From contig NZ_CP088923.1 of assembly GCF_021545845.1 (NCBI RefSeq), positions 3,534,001 through 3,598,000 on the forward strand: a DNA stretch of 64,000 bases. Reading direction: 5' to 3'. Of this stretch, positions 41,347 through 48,897 are shown one piece after another (positions within the stretch are counted from its first letter, which is position 1; every line of letters starts with the position of its first letter). This stretch comes from Rhodanobacter thiooxydans (lineage in GTDB: Bacteria > Pseudomonadota > Gammaproteobacteria > Xanthomonadales > Rhodanobacteraceae). Both the position numbers and the translations under genes were made by a program. The notes below the pieces were generated by a model. The model was not told the origin of the DNA. It ran no database searches and saw only the letters and a list, made by a program, of their open reading frames with translations.

Positions 41347-42419
41347 TGGGCGCCTCCGTTGGAGGCGCGGGATGACCAGCCCTTCGGCTGTTGAGAGCCG
41401 GGATTCGGGATTCGGGATTCGGTAGAGCCATCCGCGTCGAACGAACCATCGCGGAAACTGGTTTCCAGCACGCGCCAGCACAGCTCCTGGTAGTCGATGC
41501 CGGCCGCCTTGGCCGCCTTCGGCACCAGCGAGTGCGAGGTCATGCCGGGTGCGGTGTTCACCTCCAGCAGCCAGTTGCGGCCTTGGCGGTCGCGCATCAC
41601 GTCGACCCGGCCCCAGCCGGTGCAGCCCAGCGCGTCGAACGCGGCCAGCGCCAGTGCGCGCAGCTCCGTCTCCGCATCGCCTTCCAGGCCGGGGCACAGG
41701 TACAGCGTGTCCTCGGCGATGTATTTCGCGTTGTAGTCGTAGAACGCGCCCTTCGGCACGATGTGGATGCTGGGCAGCACCTGGCGACCGAGGATGGCAA
41801 CGGTCAGTTCGTCACCCTCGATCAGGGTTTCCATCAGCAGGTCACCTGGATACTTCGCGGCCAGCTCGACCGCCTGGTCCAGCTGGGATTCCTCGAAAAC
41901 GCGGGTGACGCCCACGCTGGATCCTTCGCAGGCCGGCTTCACGATCAGCGGAAAGCCGACCTGTTTCGCCGCCGCATGCACCGCCTGCCCCGGACTCGAT
42001 CCGGGGTCAGCGCCGCGCGGCAGCGCCACGAACTTCGGGGTCGGCAGGCCGAGCGATTGCCACACGCGCTTCGAACGCGGCTTGTCCATCGACAGCGCCG
42101 AGCCGAGCACGCCCGAGCCGGTGTACGGCACGTTCAGCGCCTCCAACGCGCCCTGCAGCACGCCATCCTCGCCACCGCCATGCTGGCCGTGCAGGATGTT
42201 GAACACGCGCGCGAAGCCACCGGCGCGCAGCGCGTCGAGCAGCGCGGGAATGCCGTCGACCGGCTGCGCGTCCACGCCGCGCGCCCTGAGCGCTTCCAGC
42301 ACGTTGCGGCCGGAATCCAGCGAGACTTCGCGCTCGGCCGAGCTGCCGCCCATCACCACGGCGACGCGGCCGAACCGGGCAGGATCGCTGATGTTGTTCA
42401 CGGTCACCTTCATGCTCAC
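41343..42419 (-). CDS. ddlB: D-alanine--D-alanine ligase with repeat-derived C-terminal tail
   Basis: ATP-grasp ligase that makes D-Ala-D-Ala for MurF. The 358-residue protein has [62 protein letters not shown], and [20 protein letters not shown] with the metal-binding residues. It is some 45 residues longer than E. coli DdlB. Part of this is an internal segment [12 protein letters not shown] (about 136-147) coinciding with a palindrome, and part is a tail after [11 protein letters not shown] that translates a GGGATTC array (ESRIPNPGS) and the adjoining hairpin. The start is taken as GTG overlapping the murC stop (GTGA), with AGGA seven bases upstream; an ATG two codons in is an alternative. 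The catalytic core looks intact. Confidence 0.93.
   Translation of the reverse strand: MSMKVTVNNISDPARFGRVAVVMGGSSAEREVSLDSGRNVLEALRARGVDAQPVDGIPALLDALRAGGFARVFNILHGQHGGGEDGVLQGALEALNVPYTGSGVLGSALSMDKPRSKRVWQSLGLPTPKFVALPRGADPGSSPGQAVHAAAKQVGFPLIVKPACEGSSVGVTRVFEESQLDQAVELAAKYPGDLLMETLIEGDELTVAILGRQVLPSIHIVPKGAFYDYNAKYIAEDTLYLCPGLEGDAETELRALALAAFDALGCTGWGRVDVMRDRQGRNWLLEVNTAPGMTSHSLVPKAAKAAGIDYQELCWRVLETSFRDGSFDADGSTESRIPNPGSQQPKGWSSRASNGGAQ
41347..41368 (-). promoter_or_regulatory. Hairpin sequestering the ftsQ Shine-Dalgarno
   Basis: On the coding (minus) strand: GCGCCTCC, loop AAC, GGAGGCGC, then CCCA and the GTG start of ftsQ. The GGAGG in the 3' arm is the only candidate ribosome site, six bases from GTG. 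The same structure precedes ftsW. Confidence 0.8.
41369..41422. repeat. GGGATTC array plus linker in the 3' end of ddlB
   Basis: Plus strand: GGGATGACCAGCCC, TTCGG, a stem CGGCT...AGCCG, then three copies of GGGATTC (41399-41421). It lies wholly inside the ddlB coding region near its end. The linker recurs on the opposite strand next to the murG start (45042-45077). Confidence 0.9.
41988..42006. repeat. Small palindrome embedded in ddlB
   Basis: CCCCGGA, loop CTCGA, TCCGGGG: a 7-bp perfect stem. It encodes the extra DPGSSPG of DdlB and resembles palindromes of the GGACTCGATCCGG kind found between genes in related genomes (from memory). Confidence 0.6.
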
Positions 42420-43855
42420 TTGTTCGTCCTAAGGTTGCCGAGCTGGGCCAGCTCCACCGCCGCCGCGCCGATGTCGCCGGCGCCGAGCAGCAGCAGCAGG
42501 TCGCCGTCGCGCAGCAGCGTCGGCAGGGTGTCCTTCAGGTCGCGCGGATGCTCGACCAGTACCGGATCGACCTTGCCGCGGGCGCGCACCGCCCGCGCCA
42601 GCGCGCGGCCGTCGGCACCGGCGATCGGCGCCTCGCCGGCCGGGTAGACGTCGGTCAGCACCAGCACGTCGACCTCGGCCAGCACGTTGGCGAAGTCGTC
42701 CAGCAGGTCGCGCGTGCGGCTGTAGCGGTGCGGCTGAAAACCGACCACCAGGCGACGCCCGGGCCAGCCGCCGCGGGCGGCGGCGAACACCGCGGCCAGC
42801 TCGCGCGGGTGGTGGCCGTAGTCGTCGACCAGCAGCACGCTGCCCTGGTCCAGCGCGATCTCGCCGCGCCGGTGGAAGCGCCGACCGACGCCCTGGAAGT
42901 TCTCCAGCGCCCGCGCCAGCGCATCGGCCTCGACGCCGAGCTGCCAGCCGATCGCCGCGGCGGCCAGCGCGTTCAGCACGTTGTGCCGGCCCGGCAGATT
43001 GAGCTTCACCGGCAGCGCCTCGGCCCGGCCCGGCAGCAGCAGCTCGAAATGCATCTCGAAGCCGTGCTGGCTCACGTTCTGCGCGCGTACGTCGGCGTCG
43101 GCGGCGTCGATGCCGTAGGTCATCACGCGGCGCGTGGTGGACTTCGCCAGCACGGCCACTTCCGGGTCGTCCGCGCACAGCACGGCCAGGCCGTAGAACG
43201 GCAACCGGTGCAGGAAGTCGGCGAACGCCTTCTTCACCTCGGCGAAATCGCCGTGGTAGTTCTCCAGGTGGTCGGCGTCGATGTTGGTCACCGCCGCGAT
43301 CACCGGCGACAACAGCAGGAACGAGCCGTCGGATTCGTCCGCCTCGGCAACCAAGTACTGCCCGGTACCGAGCCGCGCGTTCGCGCCGGCCGCGTTGAGC
43401 TGGCCGCCGATCACGAAGGTCGGGTCGTAGCCCGCCTCGGCCAGCACGCTGGCGGTAAGGCTGGTGGTGGTGGTCTTGCCATGCGTGCCGGCGATCGCCA
43501 CGCCGCGGCGGAAGCGCATCAGTTCGCCCAGCATCTCCGCGCGCGGGATCACCGGGATGCGCGCCTCGCGGGCGGCGACCAGCTCCGGGTTGTCCTGCCT
43601 GATCGCGCTGGAGGTCACCACCACGTCGGCATCGCCGATGTTTTCCACGGCGTGGCCGACGTGCACGTCGATGCCCAGTTGCCGCAGCCGCTGCGCGGTG
43701 GGCGAGTTGGCGCGGTCGGAACCGGACACCGCGTAGCCGAGGTTGTGCAGCACCTCGGCAATGCCGCTCATGCCGACACCGCCGATACCGATGAAGTGCA
43801 CCCGGCGGAACGTGCTCATCGGGTCCTCATGCGCATGCAATCGACGCGGCGTCAT
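42416..43855 (-). CDS. murC: UDP-N-acetylmuramate--L-alanine ligase
   Basis: Adds L-alanine to UDP-MurNAc, the first peptide-stem residue. The 479-residue Mur ligase has the Rossmann motif [19 protein letters not shown], the P-loop [32 protein letters not shown], the UMAG-binding [11 protein letters not shown] and the C-terminal [13 protein letters not shown] and [10 protein letters not shown]. Two starts are possible: ATG at 43855, overlapping the murG stop as ATGA, giving [16 protein letters not shown], and ATG at 43819 with GAGGA close upstream. The first was chosen because Xanthomonas MurC has a similar extension with RRL. Confidence 0.95.
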   Translation of the reverse strand: MTPRRLHAHEDPMSTFRRVHFIGIGGVGMSGIAEVLHNLGYAVSGSDRANSPTAQRLRQLGIDVHVGHAVENIGDADVVVTSSAIRQDNPELVAAREARIPVIPRAEMLGELMRFRRGVAIAGTHGKTTTTSLTASVLAEAGYDPTFVIGGQLNAAGANARLGTGQYLVAEADESDGSFLLLSPVIAAVTNIDADHLENYHGDFAEVKKAFADFLHRLPFYGLAVLCADDPEVAVLAKSTTRRVMTYGIDAADADVRAQNVSQHGFEMHFELLLPGRAEALPVKLNLPGRHNVLNALAAAAIGWQLGVEADALARALENFQGVGRRFHRRGEIALDQGSVLLVDDYGHHPRELAAVFAAARGGWPGRRLVVGFQPHRYSRTRDLLDDFANVLAEVDVLVLTDVYPAGEAPIAGADGRALARAVRARGKVDPVLVEHPRDLKDTLPTLLRDGDLLLLLGAGDIGAAAVELAQLGNLRTNK

Positions 43856-45087
43856 GCGGCGACCTCCAGGCAAGCGCGCGCGATGACCTGCGCCGCATCG
43901 GGTTTCGCCAGCGTGCGCGCGGCTTCGGCCATCGCCAGCAGGCGGTGGCGATCGCCCAGCAGCGATGCCAACCGCTGCGCCAGAATCTGTACGTCCAGCT
44001 CGTTCTCCTGCATCAGTTCGGCGGCGCCGGCCGCCATCAGCACTTCGGCGTTGCATGTCTGGTGGTCGTCCACCGCATGCGGGAACGGCACCAGCACCGC
44101 GCCCAGCCCGGCCGCGGCCAGCTCGGCCAGGGTCAGTGCGCCGGCGCGGCACACGGCCAGGTCGGCCCAGCCGTAGCTGCCAGCCATGTCGTCGATGAAC
44201 GCCACCACCTGTGCCTCGACGCCGGCCTGCGCATACGCTTCGCGAGCTTCGTCGAGGCCGCGGCTGCCGCACTGGTGCAGCACCTCGGGACGCTGCGCCG
44301 GGGGCAACTGCGTCAGCGCCCGCGGCAGCGCCAGGTTCAGCGCGCGGGCACCGAGGCTGCCGCCCAGTACCAGCAGACGCGGCTTGCCGTCGCGCCCCGC
44401 CATGCGCGCGGCCGGCGGCGGCAACGCGGCGATCGCCTCGCGCACCGGGTTGCCGACCCACTCGGCCCGCGGCAAGGCACCGGCGAAACCGGCCAGCACG
44501 CGCTTCGCCAGTCCGGCCAGCTTGCGGTTGGTGAAGCCGGCCACGCGGTTCTGCTCGTGCACCAGCAGCGGCCGGCGCAGCAGCCACGCGGCGAGGCCGC
44601 CAGGGCCGGCCACGTAACCGCCCATCGACAGCACGCTGCGCGGTTGCACCTGGCGCAACACGGCGAGCGAAGCAAACAGCGCACGTAGCAGCATCAGCGG
44701 CGCCAGCAGCCGGGTCTTGATGCCCTTGCCGCGCAGGCCCCCCACCGCCACGGTGTGCAACTCGATCTGCTGCGCCGGCACCACCTTCGTTTCCATCCCG
44801 CCGACCGCGCCCAGCCACACCACCGGCACGCCCTGCGCGTGCAGGCACTCGGCTACGGCGAGGCCGGGGAAGATGTGCCCGCCGGTACCGCCGGCCATGA
44901 TGAGTACGGGCCGGGAATCGGGATTCGGGATTCGGGATTCGGCAGGGCGCTGCGCGCGAGCGTCAAGATTCTCCCGATGCTGGGCGTGCGACATCGCTGC
45001 AAGCCTGCGCGGCATGCCTTTGCGAATCCCGAATCCCGTATCTCGGCTTTCAACAGCCGAAGGGCTGGTCATCCCGGACGTGATCAT
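43852..45087 (-). CDS. murG: Lipid II synthase MurG with repeat-derived N-terminal extension
   Basis: Transfers GlcNAc from UDP-GlcNAc to lipid I on the inner face of the membrane. The GT28 core is complete: PVLIMAGGTGGHIFPGLAVAECL, SMGGYVAGPGGLAAWLL, LVHEQNRVAGFTNRKL, WVGNPVREAI, VLGGSLGARALN, CRAGALTLAELAAAGLGAVLVPFPHAVDDHQ. E. coli-type MurG begins about four residues before MAGG, whereas here 58 residues precede PVLIMAGG. The ATG at 45087 overlaps the ftsW stop as ATGA. Later in-frame ATGs (45015, 44994) lack good ribosome sites, and all of them still leave ESRIPNPDS, a translated GGGATTC array, in front of the first beta strand. The true start should be measured. Confidence 0.92.
   Translation of the reverse strand: MITSGMTSPSAVESRDTGFGIRKGMPRRLAAMSHAQHRENLDARAQRPAESRIPNPDSRPVLIMAGGTGGHIFPGLAVAECLHAQGVPVVWLGAVGGMETKVVPAQQIELHTVAVGGLRGKGIKTRLLAPLMLLRALFASLAVLRQVQPRSVLSMGGYVAGPGGLAAWLLRRPLLVHEQNRVAGFTNRKLAGLAKRVLAGFAGALPRAEWVGNPVREAIAALPPPAARMAGRDGKPRLLVLGGSLGARALNLALPRALTQLPPAQRPEVLHQCGSRGLDEAREAYAQAGVEAQVVAFIDDMAGSYGWADLAVCRAGALTLAELAAAGLGAVLVPFPHAVDDHQTCNAEVLMAAGAAELMQENELDVQILAQRLASLLGDRHRLLAMAEAARTLAKPDAAQVIARACLEVAA
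44912..45077. repeat. Inverted pair of GGGATTC arrays covering the murG 5' coding region
   Basis: Left array 44912-44942 (four GGGATTC-like units), 80-nt spacer, right array 45022-45046 (GAATCCC units), then the linker GGCTTTCAACAGCCG and AAGGGCTGGTCATCCC up to 45077. All of it is within the first 58 codons of murG. The arms could pair in the mRNA just after the start codon. Confidence 0.88.
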
Positions 45088-46319
45088 GCCGCCACCGCCT
45101 CGCGCGGCTTCGCCGCGACGTTCGCGTCAAGCGCGGCCACCGCCGCCGGCATCCGCGTGGCCATCTGCCGTGCGTCCAGCGCGCGGTTGATCTCCCAGGT
45201 GGCGCGCAGCAGCACGCCGGCCATGGCACAGGTCAGCACCATCGACGAACCGCCGTAGCTGATCAGCGGCAGGGTCAGTCCCTTGGTCGGCAGCGCACCC
45301 AGGTTCACGCCGACCGACACGAACGCCTGCATCGCCAGCATCAGCGAGATACCGAACGCGACGTAGCCAGCAAAGCGCTGGCCCACCTCGACGCCTTTCA
45401 GGCCCAGGTACAGGCCGCGCCCCACCGCCAGGCCGAACAGGCCGATCACCAGCAGCACGCCTGCCAGCCCCAGCTCCTCGCCGATCACCGCGAAGATGAA
45501 GTCGGTATGGGCCTCCGGCAGGTAGGACAGCTTCAGCACGCTGGAGCCCAGGCCCACCCCGGTCCACTCGCCGCGGCCGATCGCCATCAGCGACTGGGTC
45601 AGCTGGAAGCCGTCGTTGAACGGGTCCTTCCACGGGTCCATGAACGAGGTCAGCCGCTTCATGCGGTAGCTTTCGCCGGTCGCCGCCACGTACAGCAGCG
45701 GCATCAGCGGCAGGCCCATCAGGAACAGGAAGATCGGCCGCGCTCCGCCCAGCCAGACCATCGCGATGGTCACCGCGATCACCAACGTGGCCGAGCCGAA
45801 GTCCGGCTGCGCCAGCAGCAGCAGCACGATCATGCCGGCCACCAGCAGCGGCTTGAACAAGCCCAGGAATTTCGTTTCCACGTTCTCGCGGTGGCGCACC
45901 AGGTAGCTGGCGACGTAGATCACCAGGATCAGCTTCACCGCCTCCACCGGCTGGAACGTGGTGACCAGCAGGTTCAGCCAGCGTCGCGCGCCGTTGATGC
46001 GCATGCCCAGGTGCGGCACGAACACCGCCAGCAGCATCAGGAACGCCAGCGCCAGCAGCGGGAACGCGAACTTCTCCAGCAGCTTCAGCTCGGTGCGCAT
46101 CGCCAGGCCGGCGGCGACCAGCCCGAAGCCGAGGAACAAGAGATGCCTCTTCAGGAAATAGAACGCGCCGAGGTGCTGGCTGTCGGCCACCGCGATCGAA
46201 CTGGACGTCACCATCACCACGCCCACGCCGGCCAGCCCGACCAGCGCAACCAGCAGCCACAGATCGAAGCTGCCGCACGGACCGCTGCGCCGCTTGGCCT
46301 GGGTGGTGGCGTCAAACAT
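45084..46319 (-). CDS. ftsW: Septal peptidoglycan glycosyltransferase FtsW
   Basis: SEDS-family polymerase that works with FtsI at the septum. The 411-residue protein has about ten membrane helices; conserved stretches include FFLKRHLLF-type YFLKRHLLFLGFG, RINGARRWLNL, KLILVIYVASYL, LLLLAQPDFGSATLV, GFQLTQSLMAIGRGEWTGVGLGSS, LPEAHTDFIFAVIGEELGL and LPLISYGGSSMVLTCAMAG. The ATG at 46319 gives MFDATTQAKRR, and GGAGG lies five bases upstream inside a repeat-borne hairpin. murD, which normally precedes ftsW, is absent; the gap to mraY holds only repeats. Confidence 0.95.
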   Translation of the reverse strand: MFDATTQAKRRSGPCGSFDLWLLVALVGLAGVGVVMVTSSSIAVADSQHLGAFYFLKRHLLFLGFGLVAAGLAMRTELKLLEKFAFPLLALAFLMLLAVFVPHLGMRINGARRWLNLLVTTFQPVEAVKLILVIYVASYLVRHRENVETKFLGLFKPLLVAGMIVLLLLAQPDFGSATLVIAVTIAMVWLGGARPIFLFLMGLPLMPLLYVAATGESYRMKRLTSFMDPWKDPFNDGFQLTQSLMAIGRGEWTGVGLGSSVLKLSYLPEAHTDFIFAVIGEELGLAGVLLVIGLFGLAVGRGLYLGLKGVEVGQRFAGYVAFGISLMLAMQAFVSVGVNLGALPTKGLTLPLISYGGSSMVLTCAMAGVLLRATWEINRALDARQMATRMPAAVAALDANVAAKPREAVAA

Positions 46320-46340
46320 GGGCGCCTCCCTTGGAGGCGC
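46320..46340 (-). promoter_or_regulatory. Hairpin sequestering the ftsW Shine-Dalgarno
   Basis: On the minus strand: GCGCCTCC, loop AAG, GGAGGCGC, then CC and the ATG of ftsW. Both arms are identical to those before ftsQ; only one loop base differs. GGAGG in the 3' arm is the sole ribosome site. Confidence 0.8.
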
Positions 46341-46450
46341 GGGATTCGGGATTCGGGATTCGGGATTCGGCAAAGCGGGCGCAGCGCGGCGCTACGGACT
46401 TGCGACCGCTCTTGCGAATCCCGAATCCCGAATCTCGAATCCCGGCTTTC
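46341..46450. repeat. Inverted pair of GGGATTC arrays between mraY and ftsW
   Basis: Left array 46341-46370 (four GGGATTC copies), 43-nt spacer, right array 46414-46447 (GAATCCC units, one with a C-to-T change). It fills the 135-bp gap where murD stands in other dcw clusters. Confidence 0.92.
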
Positions 46451-46454
46451 ATCA

Positions 46455-47537
46455 TCAGCGCACCTTCAACGTGGCAAGGCCGATCAGCACCAGCACCACG
46501 CTGATGATCCAGAAGCGCACGATCACCCGCGGCTCCGGCCAGCCCTTCAGTTCGAAGTGGTGGTGGATCGGCGCCATGCGGAACACACGCTTGCCGGTGA
46601 GCTTGAAGCTCGCCACCTGGATCATCACCGAGGCGGTTTCCATCACGAACACGCCGCCCATCACCAGCAGCACGATCTCCTGGCGCACGATCACCGCCAC
46701 GCAACCCAGCGCCGCGCCCATCGCCAGCGCGCCGACGTCGCCCATGAACACCTGCGCCGGATAGGTGTTGAACCACAGGAAGCCCAGCCCCGCGCCGGAC
46801 AGCGCCCCAGTGAAGATCGCCAGCTCGCCCGCGCCGGGGATCGAGGGGATGCCCAGGTACTCGGAGAACACCTTGTTGCCGGCCAGGTAGGCGAATGCGC
46901 CGAGCGCGCCGGAAACCAGCACGGTGGGCATGATCGCCAGGCCGTCCAGCCCGTCGGTGAGATTCACCGCGTTGGAGAAGCCCACGATCATGAAATAGGT
47001 GATCACCACGAAAAACAGCCCCAGCGGCAGCACCACGTGCTTGAACAGCGGCACGTACAATGCGGTCTCCGCGGGCAGCTGGGCGGTGTGGTAGAGGAAC
47101 AGCGCCGCGCCGAGGCCGAACACCGACTGCCAGAAATACTTCCAGCGACTGGCCAGGCCGCGGCTGTCCTTCAGCACCAGCTTGCGGTAGTCGTCGTAGA
47201 AGCCGATCGCACCGAAGCTCAGCAGCACTGCCAGCACCACCCACACGTAGCGGTTGTGCAGGTCGGCCCACAGCAAGGTGGCGACGGTGACCGAGAGCAG
47301 GATCATCACGCCGCCCATGGTCGGCGTGCCGGCCTTGACCAGGTGCGTCTGCGGACCGTCGCTGCGCACCACCTGGCCGGCCTTCAGCGCCGCCAGCCGG
47401 TTGATCAGCCACGGTCCGCACCACAGCGACAGCGACAGCGCGGTGAGCGCGGCCATGATGGTGCGGAAGGTGATGTACTGGAACAGGTGCAGGGCGGTGA
47501 AATGTCGTGCCATCCAGTCGGCCAATTCAAGCAGCAT
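46455..47537 (-). CDS. mraY: Phospho-MurNAc-pentapeptide transferase MraY
   Basis: Integral membrane enzyme that makes lipid I from UDP-MurNAc-pentapeptide and undecaprenyl phosphate. The 360-residue protein has ten predicted helices and the family motifs [29 protein letters not shown] (catalytic DD), [34 protein letters not shown] and [12 protein letters not shown] (HHH motif). The start [13 protein letters not shown] overlaps the murF stop by 11 bp. Confidence 0.97.
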   Translation of the reverse strand: MLLELADWMARHFTALHLFQYITFRTIMAALTALSLSLWCGPWLINRLAALKAGQVVRSDGPQTHLVKAGTPTMGGVMILLSVTVATLLWADLHNRYVWVVLAVLLSFGAIGFYDDYRKLVLKDSRGLASRWKYFWQSVFGLGAALFLYHTAQLPAETALYVPLFKHVVLPLGLFFVVITYFMIVGFSNAVNLTDGLDGLAIMPTVLVSGALGAFAYLAGNKVFSEYLGIPSIPGAGELAIFTGALSGAGLGFLWFNTYPAQVFMGDVGALAMGAALGCVAVIVRQEIVLLVMGGVFVMETASVMIQVASFKLTGKRVFRMAPIHHHFELKGWPEPRVIVRFWIISVVLVLIGLATLKVR

Positions 47538-48897
47538 CGGATGCGTCCCCCTTGTTCTTGCCGGCATGACCGCCGAGCGCCACCACCACCTGCTCCATGC
47601 CGGCCGAGCGCGAGCCCTTCACCAGGCAGGTGACGCCCGCGTGCAGTTGCGCCTGCAGCACGGCGATCAGCGCCGCCTTGTCCTCGAAATGCTCGCCGCC
47701 CGCGCCGAACGCCTCGACCGTGGCCACGCCGAGCGGACCGACGGCGAACAGCCGCTCGACCCCGCGCTCGCGCGCCCGCACGCCGATGCCGGCGTGCAGC
47801 GCTCGCGCGTCGGGGCCCAGCTCGGCCATGTCGCCCAGCACCAGCCAGCGTTCACCGCCGGCCAGCAGCAAGGTGTCGATCGCCGCCGCCATCGAGCTCG
47901 GGTTCGCGTTGTAGCTGTCGTCGATCAGCGTCCAGCCGCCAGTCATCGTTTCACGGCGCAGCCGGCCGGCCACGCCGGGCACCTGCTCCAGCCCGGCCAC
48001 GATGGTGCCCAGCGGCACCTCCAGCGCCAGCGCCACCGCCGTGGCCGCCAGCGCGTTGGCGATGTTGTGGCGGCCGGGCAGCGGCAGCGCCACTTCGGCA
48101 TCGCCCTGTGGCGTGCTGAGCACGAAGCGCGAGCCGTCCACGCGCTGCTCGACGATGTCGGCGCCGACGTCGGCCGGCTGCTCGAGGCCGAAGCGCAGCA
48201 CGCGGCGCGCGCCGGCCAGGCCGGCGAAGAAGCTGGCGAACGCGTCGTCGGCGTTGATGATCGCGATGCCATCGGCCGGCAAAGACTGGTATAGCGCGCC
48301 CTTGGTCTCGGCCACGCCCTCGATGCTGCCCATGCGCGCAAGATGCGCCGGCGCGATGAGCGTGACGAGGCCGATATCGGGCCGCGCGATGGCGGCCAGG
48401 TAGGCGATGTCGCCCGGCTTGCCGGCACCCATCTCGAACACCGCGTATCCGGTGTCCGGCGGCATCGCCAGCAGGCTCAGCGGCAGGCCCAGTTCATTGT
48501 TGAAGTTGCCGGCGCTGACGTGGGTGCGGCCGTGCCGCGACAGGATCGAGGCGACCAGCGTCTTCACCGTGGTCTTGCCGTTGGAGCCGGTGATGCCGAC
48601 CACGCGCACGTTGCGCTGGGCGCGCACCGCACTGGCCAGGTCGCCGAGGGCCAGTTCCGTGTTGTCTACCAGCAGCTGCGGCAGCGCGCTGTCGACCTTG
48701 CGCGTCACCAGCGCAGCGACCGCGCCGCGCGCGGCGGCCTCGGCCAGGTAATCGTGGCCATCCACCCGCTCGCCCCTGATCGCCACGAACAGGTCGCCGG
48801 GCTTGAGCTTGCGCGTGTCGATGGCGACGCCGGTCACCTCGACGTCGCTGCCGAACAGGCAGCCATGGGTCCACAGCGCGATGGCGGCGAGCTTCAT
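47527..48897 (-). CDS. murF: UDP-MurNAc-tripeptide--D-alanyl-D-alanine ligase
   Basis: Adds the D-Ala-D-Ala made by DdlB to complete the UDP-MurNAc-pentapeptide. The 456-residue Mur ligase has the N-terminal MurE/F fold ([28 protein letters not shown]), the P-loop [29 protein letters not shown], the carbamylated-Lys region [21 protein letters not shown] and [11 protein letters not shown]. It joins murE through TGATG (ATG at 48897; a GTG one codon earlier is also possible) and overlaps mraY. Confidence 0.95.
   Translation of the reverse strand: MKLAAIALWTHGCLFGSDVEVTGVAIDTRKLKPGDLFVAIRGERVDGHDYLAEAAARGAVAALVTRKVDSALPQLLVDNTELALGDLASAVRAQRNVRVVGITGSNGKTTVKTLVASILSRHGRTHVSAGNFNNELGLPLSLLAMPPDTGYAVFEMGAGKPGDIAYLAAIARPDIGLVTLIAPAHLARMGSIEGVAETKGALYQSLPADGIAIINADDAFASFFAGLAGARRVLRFGLEQPADVGADIVEQRVDGSRFVLSTPQGDAEVALPLPGRHNIANALAATAVALALEVPLGTIVAGLEQVPGVAGRLRRETMTGGWTLIDDSYNANPSSMAAAIDTLLLAGGERWLVLGDMAELGPDARALHAGIGVRARERGVERLFAVGPLGVATVEAFGAGGEHFEDKAALIAVLQAQLHAGVTCLVKGSRSAGMEQVVVALGGHAGKNKGDASDAA

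Noticed and set aside
45507..47633. 708-codon open frame on the plus strand opposite ftsW and mraY
   Set aside because: Gln/His/Arg-rich shadow with no recognisable motif.
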